From the NCBI RefSeq assembly GCF_001570405.1, contig NZ_BBYM01000015.1, positions 104,274-168,273 of the forward strand: a stretch of 64,000 nucleotides of DNA, read 5' to 3'. Each line of letters starts with the position of its first letter. Within the stretch, counting starts at the first letter, position 1. The translations under genes were made by a program, and so were the position numbers. The stretch comes from Microtetraspora niveoalba. Lineage in GTDB: Bacteria > Actinomycetota > Actinomycetes > Streptosporangiales > Streptosporangiaceae. Of this stretch, positions 28,326 through 41,637 are shown in pieces. Below the pieces are notes generated by a model, which did no database searches, was not told where the DNA came from, and saw only the letters and a list, made by a program, of their open reading frames with translations.

Positions 28326-29626
28326 GCACCATTCTGATCAAGAGCGCCCGCGTTCTCGGCGGGGAGCCGGCCGACATCCTCGTCAGGGACGGCGTCATCG
28401 CCGAGGTCGGCCCGGCGGCCGGCAAGGCGGGCGCGGCCGAGACGATCGACGCGACCGGCCTGATCGCGCTGCCCGGCCTGGTCGACCTGCACACCCACCT
28501 GCGCGAGCCCGGCCGCGAGGACGCCGAGACGGTCGAGACGGGCACCCAGGCCGCCGCGCGCGGCGGGTACACCGCCGTCCACGCCATGGCCAACACCTCG
28601 CCGGTCGCCGACACCGCCGGCGTCGTCGAGCAGGTCTGGCGGCTCGGCCAGGAGTACGGCCACTGCGACGTCCAGCCGGTCGGCGCCGTGACCTCGGGCC
28701 TGGAGGGCAGGCAGCTCGCCGAGCTCGGCGCCATGGCCGACTCCGCGGCAAGGGTCCGGGTCTTCTCCGACGACGGCAAGTGCGTCTCGGACGCCGTCCT
28801 GATGCGCCGCGCCCTGGAGTACGTCAAGGCGTTCGACGGCGTCGTCGCGCAGCACGCCCAGGAGCCGCGCCTGACCGAGGGCGCCCAGGTCAACGAGGGC
28901 GAGGTCTCCGGCAGGCTCGGCCTCACCGGATGGCCGGCGGTCGCCGAGGAGGCGATCATCGCGCGCGACTGCCTGCTGGCCGCGCACGTCGGCTCCCGGC
29001 TGCACGTGTGCCACGTCTCCACCGCCGGGTCCGTCGAGATCATCCGCTGGGCCAAGTCGAAGGGCTGGGACGTCACCGCCGAGGTGACCCCGCACCACCT
29101 GCTGCTCACCGACGCGTGCGTGGAGCGCTCGCCGGCCGGGCCGTACAACCCGATCTACAAGGTGAACCCGCCGCTGCGCACGAACGAGGACGTCCTCGCG
29201 CTGCGCGAGGCGCTCGCGGACGGGACGATCGACTGCGTCGCCACCGACCACGCCCCGCACCCGGTCGAGGACAAGGAGACCGAGTGGGCCGCGGCCGCCA
29301 TGGGGATGATCGGGCTGGAGACGGCCCTCTCCGTGGTGCAGGAGGCCATGGTCGACACCGGCCTGCTCGACTGGGCCGGTGTCGCCGACCGCATGTCGTA
29401 CCGGCCGGCCAGGATCGGCAGGCTGAGCGGCCACGGCAGCCCCCTGGAGGCGGGCGCCGCCGCGAACATCACGCTTTACGACCCCTCGGTCCGCACCGAG
29501 GTGAACCCGGCGGCGATGGTCTCCAAGAGCCGCAACACGCCGTACGAGGGCATGACGCTTCCTGGCCGGGTCGTGGCCACGTTGCTGCGCGGCCGCCCGA
29601 CCGTTCTCGAAGGGAAGCTGGTGTGA
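28322..29626 (+). CDS. pyrC: Dihydroorotase
   Basis: A 434-residue class-I dihydroorotase that closes the ring to dihydroorotate. It has [17 protein letters not shown] (metal ligands), [26 protein letters not shown], and the [15 protein letters not shown] motif. In type-I actinobacterial enzymes it works next to ATCase, in line with the pyrBC coupling here (4-bp GTGA overlap). Confidence 0.97.
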
Positions 29627-30838
29627 CGTTGAGCAAGGAACTGAGCGAGGAGAGCGGGACCGTGGACACGGCGTTGCTCGTGCTGGAGGACGGAAGGGTC
29701 TTCGAGGGGACGGCCTTCGGGGCCGTCGGCGAGACCTTCGGCGAGATGGTCTTCAACACCGGGATGACCGGCTACCAGGAGACGCTGACCGACCCGTCGT
29801 ACCACCGGCAGATCGTCGCGATGACCGCGCCGCACATCGGCAACACCGGCGTGAACGAGGAGGACCCGGAGTCCGGCCGCGTGTGGGTGGCGGGCTACGT
29901 GGTGCGCGAGCCGTCGCGGGTCCGGTCGAACTGGCGGTCCACCAAGAGCCTGGACGACTACCTGCGCGAGCAGGGCGTGGTGGGCATCGCGATGCCGGGC
30001 ACGCGGGCGCTGACCCGCCATCTGCGCGAGCGCGGCGCGATGCGGGCCGGGGTGTTCTCCGGCGCGGCGCTGGCCGGCACGGGCGCCGACCCGGCGCGAG
30101 TCGACATCGAGGAGCTGGTGGAGCGGGTGCGGCGCTCGCCCGCGATGGAGGGTGCGGACCTGGCCCGCGAGGTCTCCACGGCCGAGCCGTACGTGGTCAA
30201 GGCCGTCGGCGACAGGCGGTTCACCGTGGCCGCGGTCGACCTGGGCATCAAGGCGATGACGCCGGAGCGGATGGCCGAGCGCGGCTGCGACGTGCACGTG
30301 CTGCCCGCGACCGCGACCGCCGAGGACATCCTCGCGATCGAGCCGGACGGCGTGTTCTTCTCCAACGGCCCCGGCGACCCCGCCACCGCCGACTTCGCGG
30401 TCGAGGCGCTGCGCGGCGTGCTCGCGTCGGGGACGCCGTTCTTCGGCATCTGCTTCGGCAACCAGATCCTCGGCCGCGCGCTGGGCCTCGGCACCTACAA
30501 GCTCCGGTACGGCCACCGGGGTGTCAACCAGCCGGTCCAGGACCGCAGGACCGGCAAGGTGGAGATCTCGGCGCACAACCACGGCTTCGCCGTACGGGCC
30601 CCGCTCGACGGGCCGTTCGACACGCCGTACGGCCGGGCCGAGGTGAGCCACGTGAACCTGAACGACGGCTGCGTGGAGGGGCTGCGGCTGCTCGACTACC
30701 CGGGCTTCAGCGTGCAGTACCACCCGGAGGCCGCCGCCGGACCGCACGACGCCGCGTACCTCTTCGACGAGTTCTGCGAGCTGATGGAGCGGGCGGGCGG
30801 CGACCGGCCGGAGACGACGAGCGAAACGGGGGAGAAGG

Positions 30839-30846
<8 letters not shown>
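29623..30846 (+). CDS. carA: Carbamoyl-phosphate synthase small subunit
   Basis: A 407-residue glutaminase subunit. The N-terminal domain ([17 protein letters not shown]...[17 protein letters not shown]) precedes a class-I glutamine amidotransferase with [13 protein letters not shown], the nucleophile Cys in [15 protein letters not shown], and the His/Glu pair in FSVQYHPEA. The GTG at 29623 overlaps the pyrC stop, and TTG 29629 is possible. It passes ammonia to CarB, whose gene overlaps its 3' end by 8 bp. Confidence 0.96.
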
Positions 30847-34107
<3,261 letters not shown>

Positions 34108-34123
<16 letters not shown>

Positions 34124-34340
34124 GCGAACGGAGCGGCCCGCGCGGGTTGAGCCGACGGCGCGCCTGCGGCACGCCGCGTGGTCCGTGGAGTGAGCGAGGG
34201 AGCGAGGCCGACCATGAGTGCGAGGCTGAGGGACTGAGCGAACGGAGCGGCCCGCGCGGGTTGTGCCGACGGCGCGCCTGCGGCACGCCGCGTGGTCCGT
34301 GGAGTGTGGCCGGCCGCCGGCATGTGGCTGAGGGACTGAG
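34108..34340. repeat. About 114-bp direct repeat spanning the carB stop
   Basis: A unit beginning GAGGCTGAGGGACTGAGCGA at 34108 (it includes the last carB codons and stop) recurs at 34222 almost unchanged for about 90 bp, and its first 15 bp recur once more at 34326. The unit carries GCCCGCGCGGGTT and GGCGCGCC...GGCACGCC inverted segments that could fold as RNA. It fills most of the 259-bp gap between carB and pyrK; no gene is seen there. Confidence 0.9.
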
Positions 34341-34382
34341 TGTCGCGGGACGGCGGGCCCGTGCCACGGCGGAGGTGAGGGA

Positions 34383-35240
34383 GTGGCCGGTTCCCCGGTG
34401 CAGGTGACGGGAACGGTGCTGACGACGCGGCGGGTGGAGGCCTACCACGCGCTGACCGTCGTGGCGCCCGCCGTCGCCGACCGGTTCCGGCCCGGCCACT
34501 TCGTCACCGTCGGCGTCGGCGGGCCGTACACGTCGATGCTGACGCGGCGGGCGTTCGCGATCCACGACGTGAAGCCGGACTACGGCGGCACGGTGGAGTT
34601 CGTGTTCCGGGTGCGTGGCCCGGGGACGGCGTGGCTCGCGGACCGCAGGGCGCGGGACACGCTGGATCTGGTGGGCCCGCTCGGGCGCCCGTTCCCGCTG
34701 CCGCGCGATCCGTGCACGTGCGTGCTGGTCGGCGGCGAGTACGGCTCGGCGTCGCTCTTCGTGCTGGCGGATGTCCTGCAGCGGCGGGGGTGCCGGGTCG
34801 ATTTCGTGCTGGGGGCCTCCAGCGCGGACCGCGTGTTCGGGGCGTTGCGGGCGCGCCGTATGGGCGAGACGACGACGCTGACGACGGAGGACGGTTCGCT
34901 GGGCATGCGCGGGGAGGTGACCGACGTGCTGGCGGGCGTGATCGCGGACGCCCGGGCGGACGTGGTGTACGCGTGCGGGCCGATGGCGATGTTGCGCGGC
35001 GTCACGGCGGTGTGCGTCGAGTTCGGGATCCCGGCGCAGGTGTCGGTGGAGCAGTCCATGGCGTGCGGCGTCGGCATCTGCATGACGTGCGTCGTCCCGG
35101 TGATCGACGAGGACGGCGTGACGCGGATGGTCCGGGCCTGCACGGAGGGGCCGGTGTTCCTGGGCGAGCGGGTCCGCTTCGACGATGTCGGGACGATCCC
35201 GTTCGACGCTCTGGGAGCCCCTGGAGGGCGGCATGGATAG
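34383..35240 (+). CDS. pyrK: Dihydroorotate dehydrogenase electron-transfer subunit
   Basis: A 285-residue PyrK-like flavoprotein: FAD domain with LTRRAFAIHDV (Arg-Ala-Phe in place of the usual RPxS), NAD-domain CVLVGGEYGSASLFVLADVL, and the C-terminal 2Fe-2S Cys cluster MACGVGICMTCVVPV...RACTEGPVF. It passes electrons from the class-1B PyrD to NAD+. GGAGG at 34371-34375 supports GTG 34383. It precedes pyrD, so dihydroorotate oxidation here is NAD-linked and not quinone-linked as in class-2 PyrD. Confidence 0.88.
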   Translation: MAGSPVQVTGTVLTTRRVEAYHALTVVAPAVADRFRPGHFVTVGVGGPYTSMLTRRAFAIHDVKPDYGGTVEFVFRVRGPGTAWLADRRARDTLDLVGPLGRPFPLPRDPCTCVLVGGEYGSASLFVLADVLQRRGCRVDFVLGASSADRVFGALRARRMGETTTLTTEDGSLGMRGEVTDVLAGVIADARADVVYACGPMAMLRGVTAVCVEFGIPAQVSVEQSMACGVGICMTCVVPVIDEDGVTRMVRACTEGPVFLGERVRFDDVGTIPFDALGAPGGRHG

Positions 35241-35392
35241 GCGTGAGGGTGTCCCCGGCCTCGTGGCGTGCGGCGCCCGCGGGCCCGAGGCGGCGCGGGG
35301 CGTGGACGCGGCGGTGTCTCTCCCGGAGGCGGCGCCGGGCGCGGGCGTGACGGGTTCACGCGCCGCGACCCCGGGCCGGGGCAGGGGGCGGC

Positions 35393-36367
35393 ATGGCCGT
35401 TGATCTCAGGAGCTACCTGGGCCACGTGGAGCTGCCGAATCCGGTCTTCACGGCCTCCGGCTGCGGCGGCACCGGCCGGGAGCTGGCGCAGTTCTTCGAC
35501 GTGACGCGGATCGGCGCGTTCACGACCCGGTCGATCACGATGGCCCCGAGGGCCGGCCGTCCGACGCCGAGGATGGCGGAGACGCCCTCGGGCATGTTGA
35601 GCGCCGTGGGCCTCCAGGGGCCCGGCGTGGAGGTGTTCGCGCAGCGTGAGCTGCCGTGGCTGGCCGAGCGGGGCGCGCGCACGATCGTCTCCATCGGCGG
35701 CGGCAGCGTGGCGGAGTACACCGCCCTGGCCCGGAGGCTGGCCGACGCTCCCGGGGTCACCGCCGTCGAGGTGAACCTGTCCTGCCCGAACGTCGAGGAC
35801 CGCGGCCGGGTCTTCGCCCGGGACGGCTCGGCCGCGGCGGAGGTCGTCGCGTCCGTGCGGGCGGCGACGCGCTACGACGTCCCGGTGATCGCGAAGCTCG
35901 CGCCCGACGTGGCCGACGTCGTCTCGCTCGCGCGCCTGTGCGTGGACGGGGGAGCGGACGCCCTGTCCATGATCAACATGCCGCTCGGCATGAGCGTGGA
36001 CGTCGACACCATGCGCCCGTCGCTCGCCGCCGGGACCGGCGGCCTGTCCGGCCCGGCGATCAGGCCGCTCGCCGTGCGCTGCGTCTGGCAGGTCCACGCG
36101 GCCCTGCCGGGAGTGCCGATCGTCGGCATGGGCGGCGTGATGACCGGCAGGGACGCCCTGGAGCTGGTCCTGGCCGGCGCCTGCGCCGTCGCCGTGGGCA
36201 CGGCGCTGTTCCACGATCCGTTCGCCTGCCAGCGCATCCTGAGGGAGCTGGAGGAGCTCCTGCAGGCGCGTGGCTTCGACCGCCTGGCCGACGCCGTCGG
36301 GCTGGCGCACCGACCCGCCGGGGCAGGTCCCCGGAACCGCATCGAACTGGAGGAGAGTTCCCTGTGA
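35393..36367 (+). CDS. pyrD: Dihydroorotate dehydrogenase, class 1B
   Basis: A 324-residue FMN TIM-barrel enzyme. It starts DLRSYLGHVELPNPVFTASGC, has GAFTTRSITMAPRAGRPTPRM, the catalytic-loop VEVNLSCPNVEDRG (active-site Cys of class 1) and VPIVGMGGVMTGRDALELVLAGA. Pairing with pyrK identifies subtype 1B. A 152-bp gap separates it from pyrK; its stop overlaps pyrF (GTGA). Confidence 0.94.
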   Translation: MAVDLRSYLGHVELPNPVFTASGCGGTGRELAQFFDVTRIGAFTTRSITMAPRAGRPTPRMAETPSGMLSAVGLQGPGVEVFAQRELPWLAERGARTIVSIGGGSVAEYTALARRLADAPGVTAVEVNLSCPNVEDRGRVFARDGSAAAEVVASVRAATRYDVPVIAKLAPDVADVVSLARLCVDGGADALSMINMPLGMSVDVDTMRPSLAAGTGGLSGPAIRPLAVRCVWQVHAALPGVPIVGMGGVMTGRDALELVLAGACAVAVGTALFHDPFACQRILRELEELLQARGFDRLADAVGLAHRPAGAGPRNRIELEESSL

Positions 36368-37095
36368 CCCCCGCTCCCATCGCCGTCGCCCTCGACGCGC
36401 CCGACCTGGAGACCGCGGCCCGATGGGCGAGTCTGGTGACGCCCCACGTCTCGACGGTGAAGGTCGGGCTGGAACTCTACCTCCGCTACGGCCCCGACGT
36501 GATCGCGTCCGTGCGCGGGGCGAGCGGCGTGCGGGTCTTCCTCGACCTCAAGCTGCACGACATCCCCAACACGGTGGCCGGGGCGGCCCGCGCCGTGGCG
36601 CGGCTCAAGCCGTCCATCCTCACCGTCCACGCGTCGGGAGGGCCCGCGATGATCCGGGCCGCCGTGGACGCGGCGGGCCCGCAGACCCAGATCGCGGCCG
36701 TGACGGTTCTCACGTCGCTCTCGGAAGCCGATCTCGCCGCGATCGGCTTCGAGGGACGCCCCGACGACTCCGTGCGCCGTCTGGCGGCTCTCGCCGTCGG
36801 CGCGGGAGCCCAGGCCCTCGTCTGCTCGCCCCGCGAGGTCGCCGCGGTGCGCGCCGAGGTCGGGCCCGGCATCACGCTGATCACCCCGGGCGTGCGGCCC
36901 GCCGGCGCCGACACCCAGGATCAGGCCAGAGTAGCGACCCCGGAGGCCGCGCTCATCGACGGGGCCGATCTTCTGGTGATCGGCCGGCCCATCACGGGCT
37001 CGTCCGACCCGGGGGCCGCCGCCGCGACGATCGCCGCGGCGCTCCGCAAGGTGGACGTGTCCCGTTCGGCGGGCGAGATCTCGCACGCACGCTGA
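36364..37095 (+). CDS. pyrF: Orotidine-5'-phosphate decarboxylase
   Basis: A 243-residue OMP decarboxylase, the last step to UMP. The catalytic Lys-Asp tetrad lies in FLDLKLHDIPNTV near residue 61; LTVHASGGPAMIRAA, ITPGVRPAGADTQDQARVATP and LLVIGRPITGS are the phosphate-side motifs. GTG 36364 overlaps the pyrD stop; a longer frame upstream is a shadow of pyrD. pyrE is not in this operon. Confidence 0.96.
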   Translation: MTPAPIAVALDAPDLETAARWASLVTPHVSTVKVGLELYLRYGPDVIASVRGASGVRVFLDLKLHDIPNTVAGAARAVARLKPSILTVHASGGPAMIRAAVDAAGPQTQIAAVTVLTSLSEADLAAIGFEGRPDDSVRRLAALAVGAGAQALVCSPREVAAVRAEVGPGITLITPGVRPAGADTQDQARVATPEAALIDGADLLVIGRPITGSSDPGAAAATIAAALRKVDVSRSAGEISHAR

Positions 37096-37587
37096 ACGGC
37101 GCCCGGCGGCGTCCGGAGGGCCGGCGCCGCGGTCGTGTGGCAAAGATCATCCCAGATTCTTCCCCCACTCGCGCCAGGGCCCCGTCGCGGCCGCCTCGGA
37201 GGCGCTCGCGGATCACGCGCTCGGACGTTTCCGGGGCCCCGTCCGGACGCCGCCGAGCCGCCCGCGGACCCCGGCTCCGGGTCGCTCGGGGCCCGGTCCG
37301 GCGCCGTTTCCCGGCCACCTCGGGCCGGTCCCGGAGCGCCCCGCCGTACGGCCGGCGGGCGCCTCCGAGGGCCTCTCGCGGGCCCCTCGGAGGCGGTCCG
37401 GGGGAGGGCTCTCTTCCGTGGCTGATGAGGCGGTTTTCATCGACAGAGCGTGATTTTCCGGGTGCGCAAAGTAATAGATTCAATTTTGTGGTGAGAGAAA
37501 CCTGGCTTGACGTTGCCGGAGGGGGCATAGACCAGCTAGTTTCCCCTCCCGTCCGAGTACATCGACAGAAATTCGAGGTGACCCGGC
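37096..37587. other. 492-bp intergenic region before mihF
   Basis: The left two thirds is extremely GC-rich and holds only the pyrF hairpin. The last 150 bp turns AT-richer (TTTTCATCGACAGAGCGTG, AGTAATAGATTCAATTTTGT) and must carry the mihF promoter. TTGACG (37507-37512) and TAGACC (37528-37533) are visible but only 15 bp apart, so I do not call them with confidence. No gene is seen. Confidence 0.55.
37097..37129 (+). terminator. Hairpin after pyrF
   Basis: CGGCGCCCGGC (37097-37107) pairs with GCCGGCGCCG (37120-37129), leaving one bulged C, immediately after the pyrF stop (37093-37095). This likely ends the pyr transcript before mihF. Confidence 0.5.
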
Positions 37588-37911
37588 GTGGCTCTTCCTC
37601 CCCTGACTCCCGAGCAGCGCGCGGCGGCACTTGAGAAGGCTGCCAAGGCTCGCAAGGAGCGTGCCGAGGTCAAGAACCGGCTCAAGCACGGCGCGGTTTC
37701 TCTGGCTGAGGTGCTGAAGGATGGGCAGACCGATGACGTCATCGGCAAGATGAAGGTCTCGGCTCTGCTGGAGTCGCTCCCTGGCGTGGGCAAGGTCCGC
37801 GCCAAGCAGCTCATGGAGCGCCTTGGTATCGCCGAGTCCCGCCGCGTGCGGGGTCTCGGTGCCAACCAGCGCGCCTCCCTGGAGCGGGAGTTCGGCGGTG
37901 CCGAGAGCTGA
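37588..37911 (+). CDS. mihF: Actinobacterial integration host factor mIHF
   Basis: A 107-residue basic nucleoid protein of the mIHF/sIHF family. It is unrelated to HU-type IHF and uses a helix-two-turn-helix fold. The N-terminal Lys/Arg/Glu-rich helix (AALEKAAKARKERAEVKNRLKHG) precedes the VSALLESLPGVGKVRAKQLMERLGIAESRRVRGLG DNA-binding domain. GTG 37588 has GAGGTG just upstream. It precedes gmk and rpoZ, as in Streptomyces. Confidence 0.96.
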   Translation: MALPPLTPEQRAAALEKAAKARKERAEVKNRLKHGAVSLAEVLKDGQTDDVIGKMKVSALLESLPGVGKVRAKQLMERLGIAESRRVRGLGANQRASLEREFGGAES

Positions 37912-37947
37912 TCTCGGCTTCGCTGCAAGATTTACGGGGGATATCGA

Positions 37948-38598
37948 GTGACCGATACGTCCTGGCCCGGCGAGGATCGGGCCCGCCAGGCAGCCGCTTC
38001 CAGCGGGTCCGGGACATGTGCCGGTGACTCCATGCCTCCGAACCGCCGCCTGACGGTCCTCTCCGGTCCGTCGGGCGTCGGGAAGTCCACGGTCGTCGCC
38101 GAGCTCCGGCGGTCGCACCCAGAGGTGTGGCTGTCGGTCTCGGTGACAACCAGGAAACCCCGCCCGGGCGAGACCCACGGCGTGGAGTACTACTTCGCCG
38201 ACGACGCCGAGTTCGACCGCATGGTCGCCTCGGGAGAGCTCCTCGAGTGGGCCGAGTTCGCCGGCAACCGGTACGGGACGCCCCGCACACCGGTCCTCGA
38301 GCGGCTGGCCGCCGGGGTGCCGACGCTGCTGGAGATCGACCTCCAGGGCGCGCGGCAGGTGCGTGAGAGCATGCCCGAGGCGCTGCTCGTCTTCCTGGCC
38401 CCGCCGAGCTGGGAGGAACTGGAGCGGCGGCTGCGCGGCCGCGGCACCGAGCCGCCGGACGTCATCGAACGCCGCCTGGACGCCGGGCGCGTGGAGATGG
38501 CCGCCGAGAAGGAATTCGACCTCACCCTTGTCAACACGTCCGTCCAGGACGTATGCCGTCGCCTGATAGCCTTGTTGGCCGGTACCCCGGAGGTTTAG
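37948..38598 (+). CDS. gmk: Guanylate kinase
   Basis: A 216-residue enzyme that phosphorylates GMP to GDP. The P-loop [11 protein letters not shown] is near residue 38, then [19 protein letters not shown] (GMP site), [25 protein letters not shown] and [10 protein letters not shown]. With GTG 37948 there is a 28-residue low-complexity leader; ATG 38032 ([12 protein letters not shown]) would give the usual length and may be the real start. Confidence 0.93.
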   Translation: MTDTSWPGEDRARQAAASSGSGTCAGDSMPPNRRLTVLSGPSGVGKSTVVAELRRSHPEVWLSVSVTTRKPRPGETHGVEYYFADDAEFDRMVASGELLEWAEFAGNRYGTPRTPVLERLAAGVPTLLEIDLQGARQVRESMPEALLVFLAPPSWEELERRLRGRGTEPPDVIERRLDAGRVEMAAEKEFDLTLVNTSVQDVCRRLIALLAGTPEV

Positions 38599-38645
38599 CG
38601 CTTCCGAGACGACCGGACGTCCACCTAGCTAGGGGAAGCATCAAC

Positions 38646-38909
38646 GTGGCAACCAGCTCCGCCTACGCGGAAGGCATCACCAACCCGTCGATCGACTCGC
38701 TGCTCGACATCGTCGACAGCAAGTACAGCCTGGTCATCATGGGCGCGAAGCGGGCGCGCCAGATCAACGCCTACTACTCCCAGCTCGGCGAGGGCCTGCT
38801 GGAGTACGTCGGGCCCCTCGTGGAGACCCACGCCCAGGAGAAGCCGCTGTCCATCGCGCTCCGCGAGGTCAGCGACGGCCTGCTCACCTCCGAGCCCATC
38901 GAGGGCTGA
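38646..38909 (+). CDS. rpoZ: RNA polymerase omega subunit
   Basis: An 87-residue omega. It has the family's [38 protein letters not shown] core and the actinobacterial C-terminal extension ([15 protein letters not shown]). GTG 38646 has GGGGAAG 7 bp upstream and starts the conserved protein; the longer frame to 38553 runs into gmk. Confidence 0.95.
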   Translation: MATSSAYAEGITNPSIDSLLDIVDSKYSLVIMGAKRARQINAYYSQLGEGLLEYVGPLVETHAQEKPLSIALREVSDGLLTSEPIEG

Positions 38910-38964
38910 CGGCGCTCGAGGCGCCCGCCCCGCTCGCGCGGGAGGCGCGCGGGAGGTTTCACTC

Positions 38965-40164
38965 GTGAGATCGGTGGTCCTTGGGGTCAGCGCCGGCATC
39001 GCCGTCTACAAGGCGTGCGAGCTGCTCCGTCTGTTCACCGAGTCCGGCCACGACGTGCGGGTCGTCCCGACCCGTGACGCGCTGCGTTTCGTCGGCGAGC
39101 CCACCTGGGCCGCGCTGTCGGGCAATCCGGTGACCACCGAGGTCTGGGACTCCGTCCACGAGGTGCCGCACGTCCGCATCGGGCAGCACGCCGACCTCGT
39201 CGTCGTCGCGCCCGCCACCGCCGACGTGCTCGCCAGGGCGGCGCACGGCCTGGCGAACGACCTGCTCACCAACACGCTGCTGACCGCCCGCTGCCCGGTG
39301 GTGTTCGCGCCCGCGATGCACACCGAGATGTGGGAGCACCCCGCCACCCGCGCCAACGTGGCGACGCTGCGCGAGCGCGGCGCGATCGTCGTCGACCCGG
39401 CCGTGGGCCGGCTCACCGGAGCGGACAGCGGCCCCGGGCGGCTGCCCGACCCCGCCGAGATCTTCGAAGTCTGCCGCCGCGTCCTCGCCGGGCGCGCCGC
39501 CGACCTCGCCGGCCGCCACGTCGTGATCTCCGCCGGAGGCACCCGCGAGGCGATCGACCCGGTCCGCTTCATCGGCAACCGCTCCTCGGGCCTGCAGGGC
39601 TACGCCCTCGCCCGTACGGCCGTGGCCCGCGGGGCGGAGGTGACGCTGGTCTCGGCCAACGTCGCGCTGCCCGACCCGGCCGGGGCCAAGGTGGTGCGGG
39701 TCGAGTCGGCCACCGAACTGCGCGAGGCGGTCGTCTCGGCGGCCGCGAGCGCCGACGCCGTGGTCATGGCCGCCGCCGTCGCCGACTTCCGCCCGACGCG
39801 GCAGAGCGACACCAAGATCAAGAAGTCCGCCGCCGAGCCGGACCCCATCCACCTGGTGAAGAATCCGGACGTGCTGGCCGAGCTGGGCGAGATCCGCCGC
39901 GAGGGGCGCGCGCCGTCCCCCCGGGTCATCGTGGGCTTCGCGGCCGAGACCGACGACGTGCTCGCCAACGGCCGGGCCAAGCTCGAACGCAAGGGCTGCG
40001 ACCTGCTCGTGGTCAACCAGGTGGGGGAGAACCTCGCGTTCGGCACCCTCGACAACGCCGCCGTCGTCCTCGTCGCGGGCGGCGACCCCGTCGAGATCCC
40101 GAGGGGTCCCAAGGAGGACCTCGCCGACGTGGTGTGGGACCTGGTCGCCCCGCGACTCGCCTGA
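38965..40164 (+). CDS. coaBC: Bifunctional CoaBC (phosphopantothenoylcysteine synthase/decarboxylase)
   Basis: A 399-residue fusion for two steps of coenzyme A synthesis. The N-terminal CoaC flavin decarboxylase domain has VLGVSAGIAVYKACELLR, VVAPATADVLARAAHGLANDLLT and FAPAMHTEMW. The C-terminal CoaB domain has ISAGGTREAIDPVRFIGNRSSG, VVMAAAVADFRP and the LLVVNQVGENLAFGTLDNA end. The order gmk-rpoZ-coaBC-metK is standard for actinobacteria. Confidence 0.95.
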   Translation: MRSVVLGVSAGIAVYKACELLRLFTESGHDVRVVPTRDALRFVGEPTWAALSGNPVTTEVWDSVHEVPHVRIGQHADLVVVAPATADVLARAAHGLANDLLTNTLLTARCPVVFAPAMHTEMWEHPATRANVATLRERGAIVVDPAVGRLTGADSGPGRLPDPAEIFEVCRRVLAGRAADLAGRHVVISAGGTREAIDPVRFIGNRSSGLQGYALARTAVARGAEVTLVSANVALPDPAGAKVVRVESATELREAVVSAAASADAVVMAAAVADFRPTRQSDTKIKKSAAEPDPIHLVKNPDVLAELGEIRREGRAPSPRVIVGFAAETDDVLANGRAKLERKGCDLLVVNQVGENLAFGTLDNAAVVLVAGGDPVEIPRGPKEDLADVVWDLVAPRLA

Positions 40165-40200
40165 CCGGCGCGTTTCCCGCGACGGGGGCCGTGCGGCGGG

Positions 40201-40222
40201 GCCGCCGGATCTTCCGGACGGC
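40201..40222 (+). terminator. Hairpin between coaBC and metK
   Basis: GCCGCCGGA-TCT-TCCGG(A)CGGC forms a near-perfect stem-loop 36 bp after the coaBC stop. A TACACT at 40253-40258 afterwards may be the -10 of a separate metK promoter. Confidence 0.45.
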
Positions 40223-40307
40223 GGGGCTTCGCGGTGCCGCACGCGGTGCGGCTACACTCAGCGGAGCATTGTAGACGTCAGCAGCCGCTGCATGAGGAGC
40301 CACTGAG

Positions 40308-41495
40308 TTGTCCCGTCGCCTGTTCACCTCCGAGTCGGTTACCGAAGGCCACCCGGACAAGATCGCCGACCAGATCAGTGACGCGATTCTCGACGCCATG
40401 CTCAAGGACGACCCCAGGAGCCGGGTCGCCGTCGAGACGCTGATCACCACGGGCCAGGTCCACGTCGCCGGCGAGGTGACGACGGAGACCTACGTCGACA
40501 TCCCCGCCCTGATCCGGGAGAAGATCCTGGAGATCGGCTACGACGCCTCCCACAAGGGCTTCGACGGCGCCTCCTGCGGCGTCTCGGTGTCGATCGGGGC
40601 GCAGTCGCCCGACATCGCGCAGGGCGTCGACGACGCCTACGAGCACCGCGAGGGCGAGGGCGCGGACGACCTCGACCGCCAGGGCGCCGGCGACCAGGGC
40701 CTCATGTTCGGCTACGCCTGCCGGGAGACCCCCGAGCTGATGCCGCTGCCGATCACGCTCGCGCACCGGATGTCGCGCCGCCTGGCCGAGGTCCGCAAGA
40801 ACGGCACCATCCCCTACCTGCGTCCGGACGGCAAGACCCAGGTCACCATCGAGTACGACGGCGACCGCCCGGTCCGGCTCGACACCGTCGTCGTGTCGAC
40901 CCAGCACGCTCCGGAGATCGACCTCCGCGAGATGCTCACCCCGGACATCCGCGAGCACGTCGTCGAGCCGCTGCTGGCGGACCTCGACATCGAGGTCGAG
41001 GGCTACCGGCTGCTGGTCAACCCGACCGGCCGCTTCGAGATCGGCGGCCCGATGGGCGACGCCGGCCTGACCGGCCGCAAGATCATCGTGGACACCTACG
41101 GCGGCATGGCCCGCCACGGCGGCGGCGCCTTCTCCGGCAAGGACCCGTCGAAGGTGGACCGTTCGGCCGCCTACGCCATGCGCTGGGTCGCCAAGAACAT
41201 CGTCGCGGCCGGCCTCGCCGACCGCGCCGAGGTCCAGGTGGCGTACGCGATCGGCAAGGCCCAGCCGGTGGGTGTGTTCGTCGAGACCTTCGGCACCGAG
41301 AAGGTCCCGGTCGCCCAGATCCAGGAGGCCGTGCTCAAGGTGTTCGACCTGCGCCCGGCCGCCATCATCCGCGACCTCGACCTGCTGCGCCCGATCTATT
41401 CCGAGACCGCCGCGTACGGGCACTTCGGCCGCGAGGGCTTCTCCTGGGAGTCCACCGACCGCGCCGACGCGCTGCGCGAGGCCGTCGGCCTCTGA
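40308..41495 (+). CDS. metK: S-adenosylmethionine synthetase
   Basis: A 395-residue SAM synthetase. It starts with the family signature [24 protein letters not shown], has [16 protein letters not shown], the [20 protein letters not shown] motif and [19 protein letters not shown]. The TTG at 40308 (GAGGAG 8 bp upstream) is the only start that gives the normal N-terminus. No SAM riboswitch is seen in the 143-bp leader. Confidence 0.96.
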   Translation: MSRRLFTSESVTEGHPDKIADQISDAILDAMLKDDPRSRVAVETLITTGQVHVAGEVTTETYVDIPALIREKILEIGYDASHKGFDGASCGVSVSIGAQSPDIAQGVDDAYEHREGEGADDLDRQGAGDQGLMFGYACRETPELMPLPITLAHRMSRRLAEVRKNGTIPYLRPDGKTQVTIEYDGDRPVRLDTVVVSTQHAPEIDLREMLTPDIREHVVEPLLADLDIEVEGYRLLVNPTGRFEIGGPMGDAGLTGRKIIVDTYGGMARHGGGAFSGKDPSKVDRSAAYAMRWVAKNIVAAGLADRAEVQVAYAIGKAQPVGVFVETFGTEKVPVAQIQEAVLKVFDLRPAAIIRDLDLLRPIYSETAAYGHFGREGFSWESTDRADALREAVGL

Positions 41496-41505
41496 CACGT
41501 CCAGC

Positions 41506-41546
41506 AAGCGGCACCCGTCGTCTCCGGCGGGTGCCGCTTCGTTGTT
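41506..41546 (+). terminator. Rho-independent terminator after metK
   Basis: AAGCGGCACCCG (41506-41517) and CGGGTGCCGCTT (41528-41539) form a perfect 12-bp stem followed by CGTTGTT, 10 bp after the metK stop. This is the clearest intrinsic terminator in the window. Confidence 0.85.
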
Positions 41547-41637
41547 CCGCCCGCGCCGCGTCCCGCCCCGCACAGGCGGCTCCACCCCACGTACGGCCCC
41601 GGGCGGCGGGGCCGGCGGCATCTGGTAGGACAAGAAA

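Noticed and set aside
35233-35403. 56-codon frame between pyrK and pyrD
   Set aside because: Overlaps both neighbours, has low-complexity Gly/Arg/Ala content and no homology I can recognise.
37507-37533. TTGACG/TAGACC pair before mihF as a promoter
   Set aside because: Only 15 bp apart, shorter than the normal 16-18 bp spacing; mentioned only in the intergenic entry.
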